Shown here in pieces: positions 13,201 through 24,254 of a stretch of DNA of 64,000 nucleotides (position 1 is the stretch's first letter; each line of letters opens with the position of its first letter). Where the stretch lies: positions 38,855-102,854 of the forward strand of contig DF237271.1 of assembly GCA_000708835.1 (NCBI GenBank), written 5' to 3'. The notes under the pieces were generated by a model that saw only the letters and a program-made list of their open reading frames with translations, was not told the origin of the DNA and made no database searches. Both the position numbers and the translations under genes were made by a program. This DNA comes from Klebsormidium nitens (taxonomy: Eukaryota > Streptophyta > Klebsormidiophyceae > Klebsormidiales > Klebsormidiaceae).

Positions 13201-16200
13201 CTGTTCATAGTGGCTTCTTCTTTCGCATGCTGAACCTTAGGATTCAGCATCTTGGCTTTCTGGCTTAAACTAAGGTCAGGACTGTTTTGGACGAAGAGGT
13301 CAAAGGCTGGCATTCCAAATGTCGTACCTCACGCTTGATTTTCTTTTGTTTTTACTTGGGCAGCTCTTAAGCGGCATGGGACATTTACTTGCACCTATGC
13401 AAGAGCGTTGCGAAGAGGCACCGTTGCAGGTAAAACTAAAGTTCCTGCCAGGTGGTTTGATTTTGACGAGATTGACATCTCCTTCTGATCAGGCACTCTG
13501 CCTCTCGTTGAGGGGAGGAGGAAGATACATGCAATCATCCCTGCCTCGTGTTCACCACTCAAGGAGGGGTCCTGGACAGCGAGACGAGAGAATCGTGTTG
13601 TGCTAGTTTGATAGCTTGGCTTTAAACACGCGCTTGGACTTCTCTGCCCCGTGCTCACTTTGCGCACGAGTCGGGCCGAATCTCGTAGTCACAAAACGTA
13701 TGGGAGAATGGTCTGCTTTCGAATAACGGGCAGCCGGACGAGCCACTCACCGCTTCCCCTGCGACCTGCCTGCAGCGTCGTAAGTAACACAGCGGATTCA
13801 CTTTCGAAGCAGCACAACCTATCGTTTTATTGGTGGCAGATTATGACAGCTACATGACAGCTTTTGTTTCCATTTTGCAGGCCTGAATCGGTGCGACCGG
13901 CGACGGAACCTCTCAGAGACGGCCAAGAACTTTCCGGGCGTGGACTTCAGCCTGATCGAGCACGAGAATGACGTCATGTGGGACCTGAAGCACGACGAGG
14001 CCGTGAGCGCGGGCGCCGTCGGCAGCCGGTACTTCATCGGAGAGAAGGGTGACGCGGTTGCGGAGCGGGGGATGAACTTCTTGAAGTGGGTTATGGACAG
14101 GTAAGGCGCCGATTCGTGAACAGCCGAGACACAACTTCCTGACTCTGTTGATAGTAGACGGTATTACGATCGGTTTGCTCTTCTTAATAAGTTCAGGGTC
14201 AGCTTTCTACAAGGATTGGCGGTTGGTGAGACGCTGTCTTGAAAGGTGTTGGACGCTTTCCGCTTGGGCCCAGAGGAATTGGATATCCTATCCAAAAGGT
14301 CGTAAAGAAGCAGAAGAGCCACCCATGTACTTGATGGGTTCCCAGTCCGACAAGCACCTGGCAGGTCAATTCTCAAGTCGGCCTCATATTTCCTGCCGCT
14401 AAGCTAGCTTTCCCAGGCCGGAAGAGCTCCCAGACATGGGGCATCGACTGCTGCGGGTTCTTGTATGAAGCGCCCAAGTGTTTCTTGCTGACTTTTGGCC
14501 CACCCTGCGAACTGAAATGTTTTAGCCCGACCGCCAACGGATGCCTCTTTCACCTACTTCGTTCAGGCAGGGATAGCACTGGGGCGCAAAATCCGACTGT
14601 GCGGTCGTTCACAAACGAGAACATCGAGTGCATCCTCACCCGAGAGTCAAATCACGACTGCTAATCTTCGACTATGAACGACTTTTTACGCACAGACCAG
14701 AGACCGGGGCTTTGTGTTCTTCGCTTTATCATGAGAAGCTCGACGCTGCATCCTGACTCTGACTCCCTACACCCGCCAGCAAAGCCCCGTCTCTCAACCC
14801 ACTTCTTGCGGGCCAGAGAAGTACTTTGACGTGGTTCCGATACCCATCCTGCACCAGACTTTCATGGGTCACTTCCAGCCTTTTTCTAGACCCTGACGAC
14901 CAACCGTTTCCCATCCAGTTCAAACACCCTTAAACCTCATACTCAAGTCAAAAGTCGGACTAGAAACACTTTGGCCGCCACGAACGGAAACAGACTGGCC
15001 GGTCTTATTTCGGTTCTGGAACGTTCCTCGACTCGATGCCGCAACATCAGCAGTAGCGATAACTGCGTCGAAAGTATGGCCCTTATCAGAGTCAACGCTC
15101 TGTGGCAAACTGGCAGTCACATCCCCCCTGCTTAACGCATCTGCGCCTGCTAAACCCTAGATTCAACCCGCTTTTTGCATGCAGGCCGGAGAAGTACCTG
15201 GGCGTGGTTTCTCACTGCGCGTTCCTGCACGAGACATTTACCCGTGACTTCTTAAGTCTTCCTTCGAACCCCGACAACCGACCAACCCTCATCTCTGATT
15301 CAAAAGTCCTAAATACGACCGCTAAACCCTGTTTTTAATCCGCTTCTCGCAGGCCGGAGAAGCACCTGGGCGTGGTCTCCCACTGCGCATTCCTGCACGA
15401 GACGCTGCAAGCGGCGGCCAAGGACAGCCCGCCGGAACTCGCGCAGGCGCTCTCGCGCGACTTCCGCAACTGCGAGATGCGCTCCGTGGTCTTTGACAAG
15501 GACGGCAAGCCGGTGGAGATCCTGAAGGACACCTACTACGCGGGAGGTGAGCGTGGAACCGGGAACTTTAACGGAATCTGTGTATATGGGGTCCTCGGTT
15601 TGAGAGGTTACGGATTTAGGTCAATGTGAATTTCTCATCGCAAGTCAGTAGAAAACTCAAAAGCAGAGGTTACGGATTTGGGTCAATGTGAAATTTCTCA
15701 TCGCAAGTCAGTAGAAAACTCCAAAGCAAGGTACGCATTCCTTATTAAAGTTTTCTTTGGGAAGTAGCAAGGTGAAATGCTTTGGGAAATACTGGTGAAT
15801 CTATTCCTTCTTCGCATAAGTCATGCTCAATCAGTTAGGCAGGGCATGTAGAGGTTTGTGTGGTTTTAAAGATTGTCTGTCTACTTTGACGCACTGAATT
15901 GCACGAGGAGTCGCCCAATGCCAAGGGGCAGTACCGTCCCCACAACCAGCGGTTGAGGATCTATTTTCCAAATCCTTCTTATGATTACTCTATTGAAACC
16001 AGCAGTAGGTAATCATTCACATGCGAGACCCAAGTATCTTACAAGCGGGAATGGGAGGCAACCGAAACCAAAGGAGCTCGGGCATTGGAATCTTGTAGAG
16101 CTCTCATTCTCGTTTCACGGCCTTGACCCGTTGGACGTCCGGTTGTAAAGCTTCGTAACTTGTCCTTGGCATGCAGGTGCTCCCCGGTACTACCTGTTCC

Positions 16201-16268
16201 CCCTCAACTGGGGAAAGCAAGCTGTGGGGTCCTTGGTTGGAGAAGTCAAAAAGAGAGTCCCGTGGTAG
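10260..16268 (+). CDS. Phosphoglycerate-mutase-like (histidine phosphatase) protein, plastid/thylakoid-targeted
   Basis: Seven exons join in phase: 10260-10587, 11667-11752, 12316-12462, 12967-13162, 13881-14100, 15353-15546 and 16177-16268, giving 420 residues. It belongs to the plant phosphoglycerate-mutase-like branch of the histidine phosphatases. The RHG motif with the phospho-accepting His is VRHGEGYHN (H145), SPLFRTLETA holds the usual Arg and Glu (about 192-201), CDRRRNL follows, and the second His is in GVVSHCAFLHE (H336). The N-terminus is bipartite: a Ser/Ala/Arg-rich leader, a twin/triple Arg near residue 80, then a hydrophobic stretch ending in A-x-A followed by DEVPVDEN, which suggests thylakoid-lumen import. 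The natural substrate is unknown for this branch. Intron 5 (14101-15352) carries degenerate copies of the sixth exon. The gene is convergent with the BTB gene downstream. Confidence 0.88.
11829..11935 (+). promoter_or_regulatory. TATA-like motif followed by a 35-bp tandem repeat in mutase intron 2
   Basis: CTATATAAGAGG at about 11829 lies 25-40 bp upstream of a pyrimidine-rich CCTCTCTCGTCTTCC stretch. It is followed by two 35-bp direct repeats at 11866-11900 and 11901-11935 that differ by two bases. The layout resembles a core promoter and transcript start inside an intron, as in an LTR remnant or a cryptic promoter. No retroelement coding sequence or matching second LTR was found, so the identification is tentative. 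Confidence 0.3.
14417..14480 (+). pseudogene. Decayed exon copy A in mutase intron 5
   Basis: After a TTTCCCAG acceptor-like site, this sequence aligns loosely with the start of the real sixth exon (15353 onward): GCCGGA, then a GGGC region, CACTGC-like and TTCCTGCACGAG-like blocks, with several substitutions and small gaps. It cannot encode the catalytic VVSH segment. It is the most degenerate of three apparent copies, and the identification is uncertain. Confidence 0.4.
14812..14900 (+). pseudogene. Decayed exon copy B in mutase intron 5
   Basis: GGCCAGAGAAGTACTTTGA at 14811 matches the beginning of the sixth exon, preceded by ACTTCTTGCGG where the functional copy has CTTCTCGCAG. The invariant AG of the acceptor has thus become GG. 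Downstream the catalytic SHCAF block has become a Pro/Ile/Leu reading. It is a clear but non-functional exon copy, followed by CGACCAACC-type sequence shared with copy C. Confidence 0.65.
15185..15338 (+). other. Exon copy C, possible alternative terminal exon of the mutase gene
   Basis: Immediately upstream of the real sixth exon, this copy keeps a good acceptor (TTTTTGCATGCAG) and encodes RPEKYLGVVSHCAFLHET, identical to the functional exon except for one residue, so the second catalytic His is preserved. After that it diverges, staying open for about 35 codons to a TAA at 15336-15338 and lacking the functional exon's downstream coding sequence. If spliced in after exon 5 (same phase) it would give a shorter protein without the usual C-terminus. 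It may be a true alternative exon or a recent duplicate. Confidence 0.6.
15604..15728 (+). repeat. Tandem duplication of about 62 bp in mutase intron 6
   Basis: Two head-to-tail copies, 15604-15665 and 15666-15728, begin GAGGTTACGGATTT and end GTAGAAAACTC-AAAGCA. They differ at a few positions and by a single-base gap. The repeat lies just inside the intron after the sixth coding exon and has no coding effect. Confidence 0.9.
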
Positions 16269-17111
16269 TTTCACATCAGGACTTGGCAATGTTAAGAAAG
16301 GTCATTTGTTATTCTTTGTACCAATTTGTGTACAGCACGCGAAGCTGAAGTTGGGCTCAGACCAGTCGAGTACATGCATTGATTGAGATGGACAAGCAGT
16401 GATGGTCTGTCTTCTGGCGCGCAATTGGATACGTGGAGCGCGAGAGCAATCAACGTACGTAGCTTCCGACCCAGGAAAATCATTCGAAGTTGGGTATCCG
16501 TCACATATACATTACTAAGGATCTGGTGCGCGGTTGTCAACCCGGACTCATCGAGCTGTCGCCATTGCATGCGGAAATTGGTTTCTTGCAAAAAAGCTTA
16601 ATACGCGCGTGCAGATCTGGCGTACATGTAACATAATTTCTGGATATCCACACAGCCCGCGTGTAATCACGATTTCCACTGAATACCGTATCCGATGCCA
16701 TTATTACCATTTAACAATCTGAGCGCATCTAACATTGATACTTCCGGCTGGCGCGCCCGGCCATATATGTATTCCCAGCTTGCATACTATATACTTGCAA
16801 CATTCGATAGGTGGTCAAATTAACAAGAAGTGAATGTATGTAAGCTACAGTGACTGAGTGTAGGGGTCGCATAGCTGGTGCGGCCGATCGATCGAACAGA
16901 ATTGAGGACAGGCCCTTATTCGATTAGCATATGAGGTCCTCATGCCGCACATTAACTATTACGAACTCATGGCTGCTAGCAATCATAGAGGGCAAAATAG
17001 ATCCCCTCCAGTTGCAATAGGCGCTAAAGCTTTGTTGCATTTTTCAATGTAGTCGGGCATTGGTTGGGCGACAGTAATGCTACAATCGCAATGGTCCCTC
17101 CCTAAGTTTGT
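16269..17111. other. Intergenic region between convergent genes
   Basis: About 0.84 kb between the stop codons of the mutase-like gene (+) and the BTB gene (-). No exon was recognised; it should contain both 3' UTRs. The middle part is AT-rich. Confidence 0.6.
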
Positions 17112-19320
17112 TCACGCTCGACTTAGCTTGACCTTGACAGTGACCTCTCCAGTGCACGTCTTGTAGCAAGATGACTTCACTTCATCCCAAGACATTCCAA
17201 ACAAGTCACCATACCCTAACGAACTATCATCTGCTTGTGACAATTCCCAACAGGATTCGGACTTCTTCAAAAGCGCCCACCAACCGCTCCGCCAGCTGCG
17301 TGCATAAAAGGCGACGTTGACCCTATCGGCCCGTTGCGCAGAGGGCGCACCTCGTCGACCGGAACAATACAGGTGCACCCCGACAGTGGCTGGTTGTTTG
17401 TCTCCACGCACCTTCAACTTGATCCACCAATATCTTTCTGCCCACTGCACAACGCGACTCGCTTCTGGATTACCAATGTCCGCCAGTCTCACCGTGAGCA
17501 TGACCTCAATGTTTGATTCCGCAATGCCCCTCCGTTCGTGGAAGCGCCTCGTCGCGGACGCCCGCAGCTTTTCCTCATCAGACCACGTTCGGAAGGACAA
17601 CGCTTCTCGCACCAATGCTTCGACCTCGACTGATCGCATTTCCGGCATTCCAAGGACGTCCCTTTCTAAGAACTCCCCCCGCATGCGCCCAAAGCGTATG
17701 CTCGGCGCCAGGCTCCTCATCACATCCTGCTTTGACGCCGGTTCGTCGACATTGCTGGAGAGCCACGTCATCACGGCCCGGAACACTTGTTCCTCGTCTG
17801 CCGCCTCTAGTTCTTCCGACTCCAGAAGCAGCTCCACCGCCTTCTGATTCAATGCCAGAAACTCGGAGCAAGACGCCCAGTCGAACACTCTCTTAAAGCG
17901 CCCTACGAGGATCTTGCGGGCATTGTTGATCAGCTCCCCAAACTCCTCCCTGCTGGAAAGAATGGCATCGGGGATTGCCAGGATGACCTCAGCAACGGCA
18001 AAGTTGTCCAAGCGTTGCCGAAGAACTAGGTTGATGCTGGTCAGCAGGGAGCCGACTCCAAACTTGTCACCGGCCAGAACTAGGTCGACGAGCCAACTGA
18101 CGGGTGTGGCGGGATCGAGCAGCCAGTCTGAGAGGCGCCCGGCGTAGATGAAGCGAAGCATCTCCAGAAAGGCTGCTTTCTCTGCGCCCACCCGTGAGAG
18201 AAACATATGTTAGTGAGTTCAAACCAACGCTGTAAGAGGTCATTCTGAATGGAAGTCCTTTCTCGTGGAGCCAGCAGACGGGAATGACCAGCCTTTGAGA
18301 GACTTCGATCAACCACGGTCGGCTCTATGTAACAATAACCATCGCAATGAGTCCAAGGCCTCTCAACTTGTAGACGACGCGGCCCTTGATGATTATTTAC
18401 TGCTCGAGCGAGGAAACACGGACTGTAAAGTTAGGGAGCGTCCAGCCTCCCTTCCACATGCTGCGCTTTGATTGCGTCTAGTTCCTGCTATCATCCCTTG
18501 TCCAGCGTTTGCAAGTCCTGTTTCGCCTGTTTCACATGGAAATCTGTATTTGGCTCAGAAGTCTTGAAGAAACGCGGTGACATGGACGAACAGTATCAGA
18601 AGGATCCTAAGAAACACTTGAAGGGTGACGCAATTCGTAAGACGAAGTCCTATCAAGAACCCTCTAAGGCAATCAGCTGCAAGTGCCATCCTGGTTAAAT
18701 CATCCAGTAAGCTCCGCCACTTTCAAACGAAAGCAGATAATAACAGGAGCTCCTGTCCTTTGTAGAGTTCAATGGTCCTACTCTTGGAAGCAAACACCTC
18801 GTCTTGACAGGTGATGAGGCAGGGCACACCACGCACCTCGCTGAGTAACCTTCAAAACAATCGGGGCGTCCCGCTGCGACTCCTTCATCCTGGACAGCAT
18901 CATGGTCCTCAGCACGTCGCTCTTCGCCGCAACAACAGCCGCGCTGATCGGAACCTCCTCTGCCTCGTCCTCTCCGTGAGTGCTCTCCCTCGCATCGCCC
19001 TCAGCCATACAGATCATCGCTTCTCTCAACGGACTCCTGTGCTTTTCCATCTCCTCTTCTGAAAGGCCTCTCGCGCCGCTTTCTCCAGCCTTTGCACTCT
19101 CTTGGGGATCTTCTTGGCCCTCGAGCAAACCCTCCCCATGGGACTCCTCTGCGGCTGGATCATTTTGAGACTTACTTGCACCCGCTCTGTCATCGCCGTC
19201 CGAAGCAGGGCTTGCAGATCCTGACTGTCCTGCAGAGCCTGCCCCTTCCAGATCTCTCGGCCGCTTCCTACCGGTGATCCTTTCGCCCGCATCTCCACAG
19301 TCCCCTATATTCACTTGCAT
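17112..19320 (-). CDS. BTB-BACK protein of the POB1/LRB type (probable CUL3 adaptor)
   Basis: Two exons, 19320-18837 and 18181-17112, join as VTQR-E-KAAFLEML to give 517 residues. Residues 1-115 are acidic and Ser/Glu-rich (probably disordered), with a basic GRKRPR cluster. A BTB core follows: AAKSDVLRTMMLSRMKES, then FLEMLRFIYAGRL and ...LAGDKFGVGSLL. A BACK-like helical region follows (FDWASCSEFLALNQKAVELLL, DEEQVFRAVMTWL). The C-terminal block with LGYGDLFGMSWDEVK and GEVTVKVKL matches the terminal region of plant POB1/LRB proteins (GYRNLFGxPW...LHLRAEL). Family members recruit substrates such as photoreceptors or PUB proteins to CUL3 ubiquitin ligases in the nucleus; the target here is unknown. 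The start was placed at the ATG of MQVNIGDCGD; the frame is open further upstream to 19527. Confidence 0.85.
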
Positions 19321-21113
19321 TTTGAGACCGTTTGCCTCTCTCTTCCCAGTGCATGTTGCAGTGGCTGTGCAATGAACCGCCTGATTGACAACTGCAGCAA
19401 AGCAAAGCCAACATCTGAGCACAAAGGGTCGGAGTTGTTTTGTTCTTGTGCTTTGAGAGTGTGCCTCGAAAACTTGGTGAAGAACTGTGTTGTTGACGTG
19501 CGTCAGGTGAGTTAAAGTAAATCTCAATAAAGCTAATAGCCCTTGGGTACTGTCCTCAAGTCTGATTTTTCAGACTGGTGGTTGCTAAGTCTCACAGAAG
19601 ACGCACTCAAAGCACTCCCCAAACTGATCCCATTCTCCTTAAGGCCTCTGTCAAATCTCCTTGGGTTTGACCTGTAAGCACAGGCCAGAAGGGCTGATGT
19701 TCCCCCTGGGCCACATAGCTATGGAATTGCAGCACTGAGTTCCAAGTTGCCACCATGTCACTGCTCATTTGGTGAAGAGGTTGCCTATGGTAGACCCAGG
19801 AACTAAAGAAGGCAATCAAACCGGCCTCTTAATGGTTGAAAGCAAGAGCAGTCTGAGATGTGATTACAGACCTGGCGAAGAAGTGTTGTCCTGAAGAATC
19901 TCCAGCCGGATGATCCGGTCACAGAACTCTTGCTGCCTGCAGGCAAAGCACAGGGCAATGCGTCTGTAATGTGAGATCCTTATGATGGGGAACTGAGAAA
20001 GGCTTCATCGGCCAGCTGATGAAGGCATCCCTCTCTGGAACTCAGCCAACATCTCAAAGATAGACCTCAGTTCTGTGTGATGCCAATTGTCAGTTGACAA
20101 ACAAGCCCTTCAACTTTTGAAGCATGAAGAGTCTTGATGGAAGTTGGAACTTTGGGAAAAACTGAGCCTATCCGCTTCTTTGCTTGTCAAATCGTCTGCT
20201 CAAAGCTCCATGGAATGGCAGCTATAACATCAGTAAGATGTGCCTCTCTGTCTTTTCCCTAACCAATTATGCACACAGCTTCAATCAGGCAATGAGATCA
20301 TAATGACATTGAGTTGAAAACACATGACGTTGATGAGAGCGAGGAGCTTCTGGTGCCTCACTTGTAAAAAGGAAGAAAGTCAAAGACCCGCGGGTCTTCA
20401 CTGTCCCTTGGCTTGGAGCTGGAGGGACCTCCATCTGAGCTAGCCATTTGCAGGTTGCTTCAGATGCCCGCGCACCCAACTGTCTGAAGGCAGCACAATG
20501 CAGTATCGATTATAGTGAGCCACAGCTCACCACACTCCCCTTCCTCTTTTCCCTTCTCCTCGATTGACTTTCACAATCGTGCAATAGCTTTCCCGAGGCT
20601 GCACATTGCAAGCTTGCTAGCTGCTTTCAGTTTTAATAACTTTTAGCTAGCTGTGGCTGTGTCCTAGACCTTTGCTACAGCCTACCGGTACTTTGAATCC
20701 CAGCTTTCGATCAGGCTCGTCTAGTTTCTGAAAACCTTCGTTTCGAGCCAATGAGAAGTGTTGCCGCAAGATCCTTTACCATTATCGGTATGCTTTAATG
20801 ACGTCAGCTGCAACTTGATTGGCCTGTCTGCTCACGTGGTACATCTCAGATCCACATTCGCGCCAGAATTTTGTGTGTCAAAGTTGGACGAGTCACGGTC
20901 CTGGAATGCATGCAAAGCGCTTTGTCACATTGTAGTTGTAGGATAAACATCAAGGTCGCTTGCCAGCAGTGTTTCAGCACAACCTTGACCTGTGCCCATT
21001 GGTTGCTCGGTGGCAGGGGACCTTGGGATCTGCTTTAAGTTTTGCAAGCCCAAGGGCAGAGCGCATGCGTTGTCCTGGTTCCAGATTGGCAGAACGTCTC
21101 CTAGGTGAAAGAA
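19321..21113. other. Intergenic region between divergent genes
   Basis: About 1.8 kb between the BTB gene start (-) and the probable start of the DUF3110 gene (+). No exon with supportable splice sites or homology was recognised. First non-coding exons or an unrecognised transit-peptide exon of the downstream gene may lie at the right end. Confidence 0.45.
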
Positions 21114-24100
21114 ATGGTGGGCCAGGCTTCTGCAGTTACCCATCAGGTTGCTCCAAAGCTGGCCATGACACGATGTTGGACAGATGCCAGCTTTTCATCT
21201 TTAAAATTTGAGCGGAGGATGCACGGAGTGCGGCATCAAGGACTGGGTGGCCACTTTGTGAATCACAATGCAAAGCACGGCCTGTATGATAGATCAATTG
21301 GGGTCCCGCCGGCTTTTGTGACTGGAGTCTTCCAGAAACACCAAGACTTCAGGATAGAAGCAGCCAACTGGTTCCTGGCACTGCAACCTCCGTATACAGC
21401 TCAGTGTTTGTGTGCCAAGTCCTTGAGGAGGAAGAGGAAGACCACACCATTCGGCATGCCTATTCATGAGGGCATGATCTGGGGCACTTCTGAACTTCGC
21501 AACTCCAGCAGGTTTCCATGTCACAGCCGAGCAGTGGTAGAGCGGTGGCCTAGGGAAATGCAGAGGCAAAAGTCTAGGGTTTTCGCGACCGGCGAGGACC
21601 CCGGGGGAAGTAGCAGCGAATCAGAGATCCCAGCCACGTCGGACGAGTTCCTTCGCAAAGTCTCGTCCGAATCGTACACCAATCTGAGCAAGCAAATGCA
21701 GGAGAAAGAGGAGGCGAGCTTTGAAGGTTTGCGGCTCTGCTTTCGCTAAAAGTTTTTGGTGGATTGACCATCCGTCCCTGTTCTTATCATCAGTTCCGTT
21801 TCATCTTGCCAAGTATCAAGGGTCCAAGCTCGAGTCTTGCATCTACTTTCTCCAAGAGCCACATCTCCTCTTGTGCTTTGGCTCAAGTGAAAGGTAAGCG
21901 CTCATTAGGACAAGTTTGAAAAGGTTTCCGTGTCGGGCACCACCTTCAGGTGCTAAATGCGCCCATGCGTGACTTCCTCCAATTGTCATGACAATGTGGC
22001 CCTTGACTGCGCGTCATTTTGTTGGAAGGATTTGATCTGAGCATGTCAAAATCTCAGATAGACTTCCGATGGAAATGAGGGCAAGAATAGTAAGACGCAC
22101 TCATTCTGATTGAAACCATACGCGACATTTTGGGACATCGCGCTGAGATCATCACTTTATCGGCAATGCCGCCACCATTTCATCTCACTGTTCTGGAAAA
22201 CAAGAGGAAACCGCCATTGGATTCAAGAAGCACCTGAGTTATAATTCAACTTGATGTTCCTTACTTCGGCTTCTGAGGTCTGCCAAACATCAACTTCAAC
22301 CAGGGGTTACCAACCAGGAGGGGTTGACAGTAAAGTTGTCTCTGTCAATGCACCCCTTTGCTACCGACTTTGTTGCAGACAGAAGTCCCTGCAGCAGAGT
22401 TCGAACTCAATGCTGGTCACATGGGTGTTGGTTTTCCAAGCGGAGTAAAGCCATTGAAAGATTGCCTTCATAGAAATTTTGCCTGGACTTTCTATTGAAA
22501 GTATGCAGAACACTTTTAACAAGCCCTGTGGACCAGATTGCCTTCTTTTCAATTCTGAAGCTTCACTGTCAGGGACCAACATTTCATCGGTGCATGTTCT
22601 GTGCAGTTCTGGAACGGGACCCCTGGGGCGAAGACAACAAAATGGTGTATGTACTGGCTCAGAAAGAAGAGTCCCTGTTTACTATGAAGGTTCGAAAAGA
22701 TAGAAGGTGAGTTCAGCTTTCAGCTGGCTCCTGTAAGCATACAAAGGACGCTGTAGTGTCACTCACTGACCATGAACCTCCTATTTCCTTTGAGTACTTC
22801 AGCACCGGGTCAGGGGTTCCTGGAATTCGTTTGGACACAGAGAGGAAGTATTGAATGCCACGCCGTATGTTACCTATGCATCTACTTGGCATCTTTGAGT
22901 CAGCGGTGAAGGGGACCGTTCCTTCTTGGTTGCTCTGGGTCCTCTTGGGTGAGTCGAGAAATGTCATCAAGGGAGTACGGGTTGAGTCCGCATGACAGGT
23001 CCACTTGAGGGCTCTTGCAGATTTCCTTGTCCTTGAAGGCGTCTGAATATCACCAACTTCGTGGGGTTCGTCATCTGACAAGGGCCTTCACATCTGGCGA
23101 TTTGGTTCTTCACTCGAGCAGCTGGAAATGTCGGAATAGTCGGGGATGTGGCTTCGTTCTCAAGCTGGTGACAGGCCTTCCTGCTCAATCTGCTCTATAA
23201 GGATCAGAGAGGGTTATCGGAGCATCCTGCCAAGGCAGTTCTGACAGGGTTTAGAATTGTGCTTTGTGATTCCAGAAGCAGACAAGTGTGCCAATGTCTG
23301 TATTGCTATGCCAAAGCTTGTCGAGAGGAATCTCTACTCATGAACGAATCCCCGCTCCGGCTCCACTCGACTTTTTCCGCTCTCCTTTACTTCTCTTCAA
23401 CAATCAGACCGATAATAGCCTCCGGGGTTCAGGACTTGTAATGGGTGGCTTAATCTGCTGGTGCAGCGACGTGGAGAACGAGTTTACCACTCTGTTTCCG
23501 TCCATTGGAAGTCGGCAAAGATGGAAACGGCCGGAACCTGCAAAGCCTCCAGCGGGAGATGAGCAGGAGCCTACCGCCCGTTTTAGCATGCATGTTGACA
23601 CAGTGAGCGAGGGCATACTGGTGAGCCGAAGACTTTTTTGGAGACAGGTCGCTGTCGAATGTAAACCTGTTTCCATTCTATTACGACTAGCCAAGGCAAT
23701 TACGAGACCGAACTGCCGCAAGTGGTTGAGATCCGAGGAGACTCCGAATGTTTCACTGGAAGCATGGACAGGACTTGGGTACTGGGCTGTTATCGCTGTG
23801 TTTCCTCGTTTTGATTGTTGATATTGTCTCTGCTTATCAGCTTCAAGTCTGTTACGCAGTAACTCCAGGCATCTTTTCATGGAAATATGTGCGTTGAATA
23901 CCCAACAGATCCATGTACGGGAGAATGCATTGGAATTGCCTCAATTGTATACCTCAAAGGTAGCTTGTTGAATGATTCTGATGTCATTTGGCAGCTAGCC
24001 AGATACTAAGTCGCGCGGCCTTCATCTTGATGCAGGTGTTTGAAGACGAAGATGAGGCGACGCGGTTCTGCGGGTTGTTAGAAACGGACGGCCGCCAAGA

Positions 24101-24254
24101 CCTCTCAGTCGTAGAAACGGATGCTCCTGGGTTGTTCTCCCTTTGCCAACGGTCAAAGGCTGTCGCTATCTTGTTCAGGCAGGGTGTTATGCCACCCCTT
24201 CCGGATAGGTTGCAAAGGGCTCTGCGTGCTCGAAAGTTCTCGTTGGACGATTGA
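21114..24254 (+). CDS. DUF3110-type protein, probably plastid-located
   Basis: The 3' exons join in phase: an exon ending at 21726, then 22607-22706, 23467-23620 and 24036-24254. Across the junctions the protein reads ...EKEEASFEVLERDPWG, then NKMVYVLAQKEESLFTMKV, RKDRSDVENEFTTL, a Pro-rich linker, VDTVSEGILVFEDEDEATRFCGLLE and ...FSLCQRSKAVAILFRQGV. The EGI...VFEDEDEATRF...LLE pattern is that of DUF3110, a cyanobacterial and plant family of unknown function, which points to the plastid. The 5' end is uncertain. The frame is open from an ATG at 21114, giving a start with transit-peptide-like composition, but an intron with its acceptor just before 21564 (AAATGCAG) is equally possible. The first donor (GGTTTGC) is weak. 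Confidence 0.6.

Noticed and set aside
17317-17847. Plus-strand frame of 176 codons within the BTB gene
   Set aside because: Antisense shadow of the BACK-domain exon.
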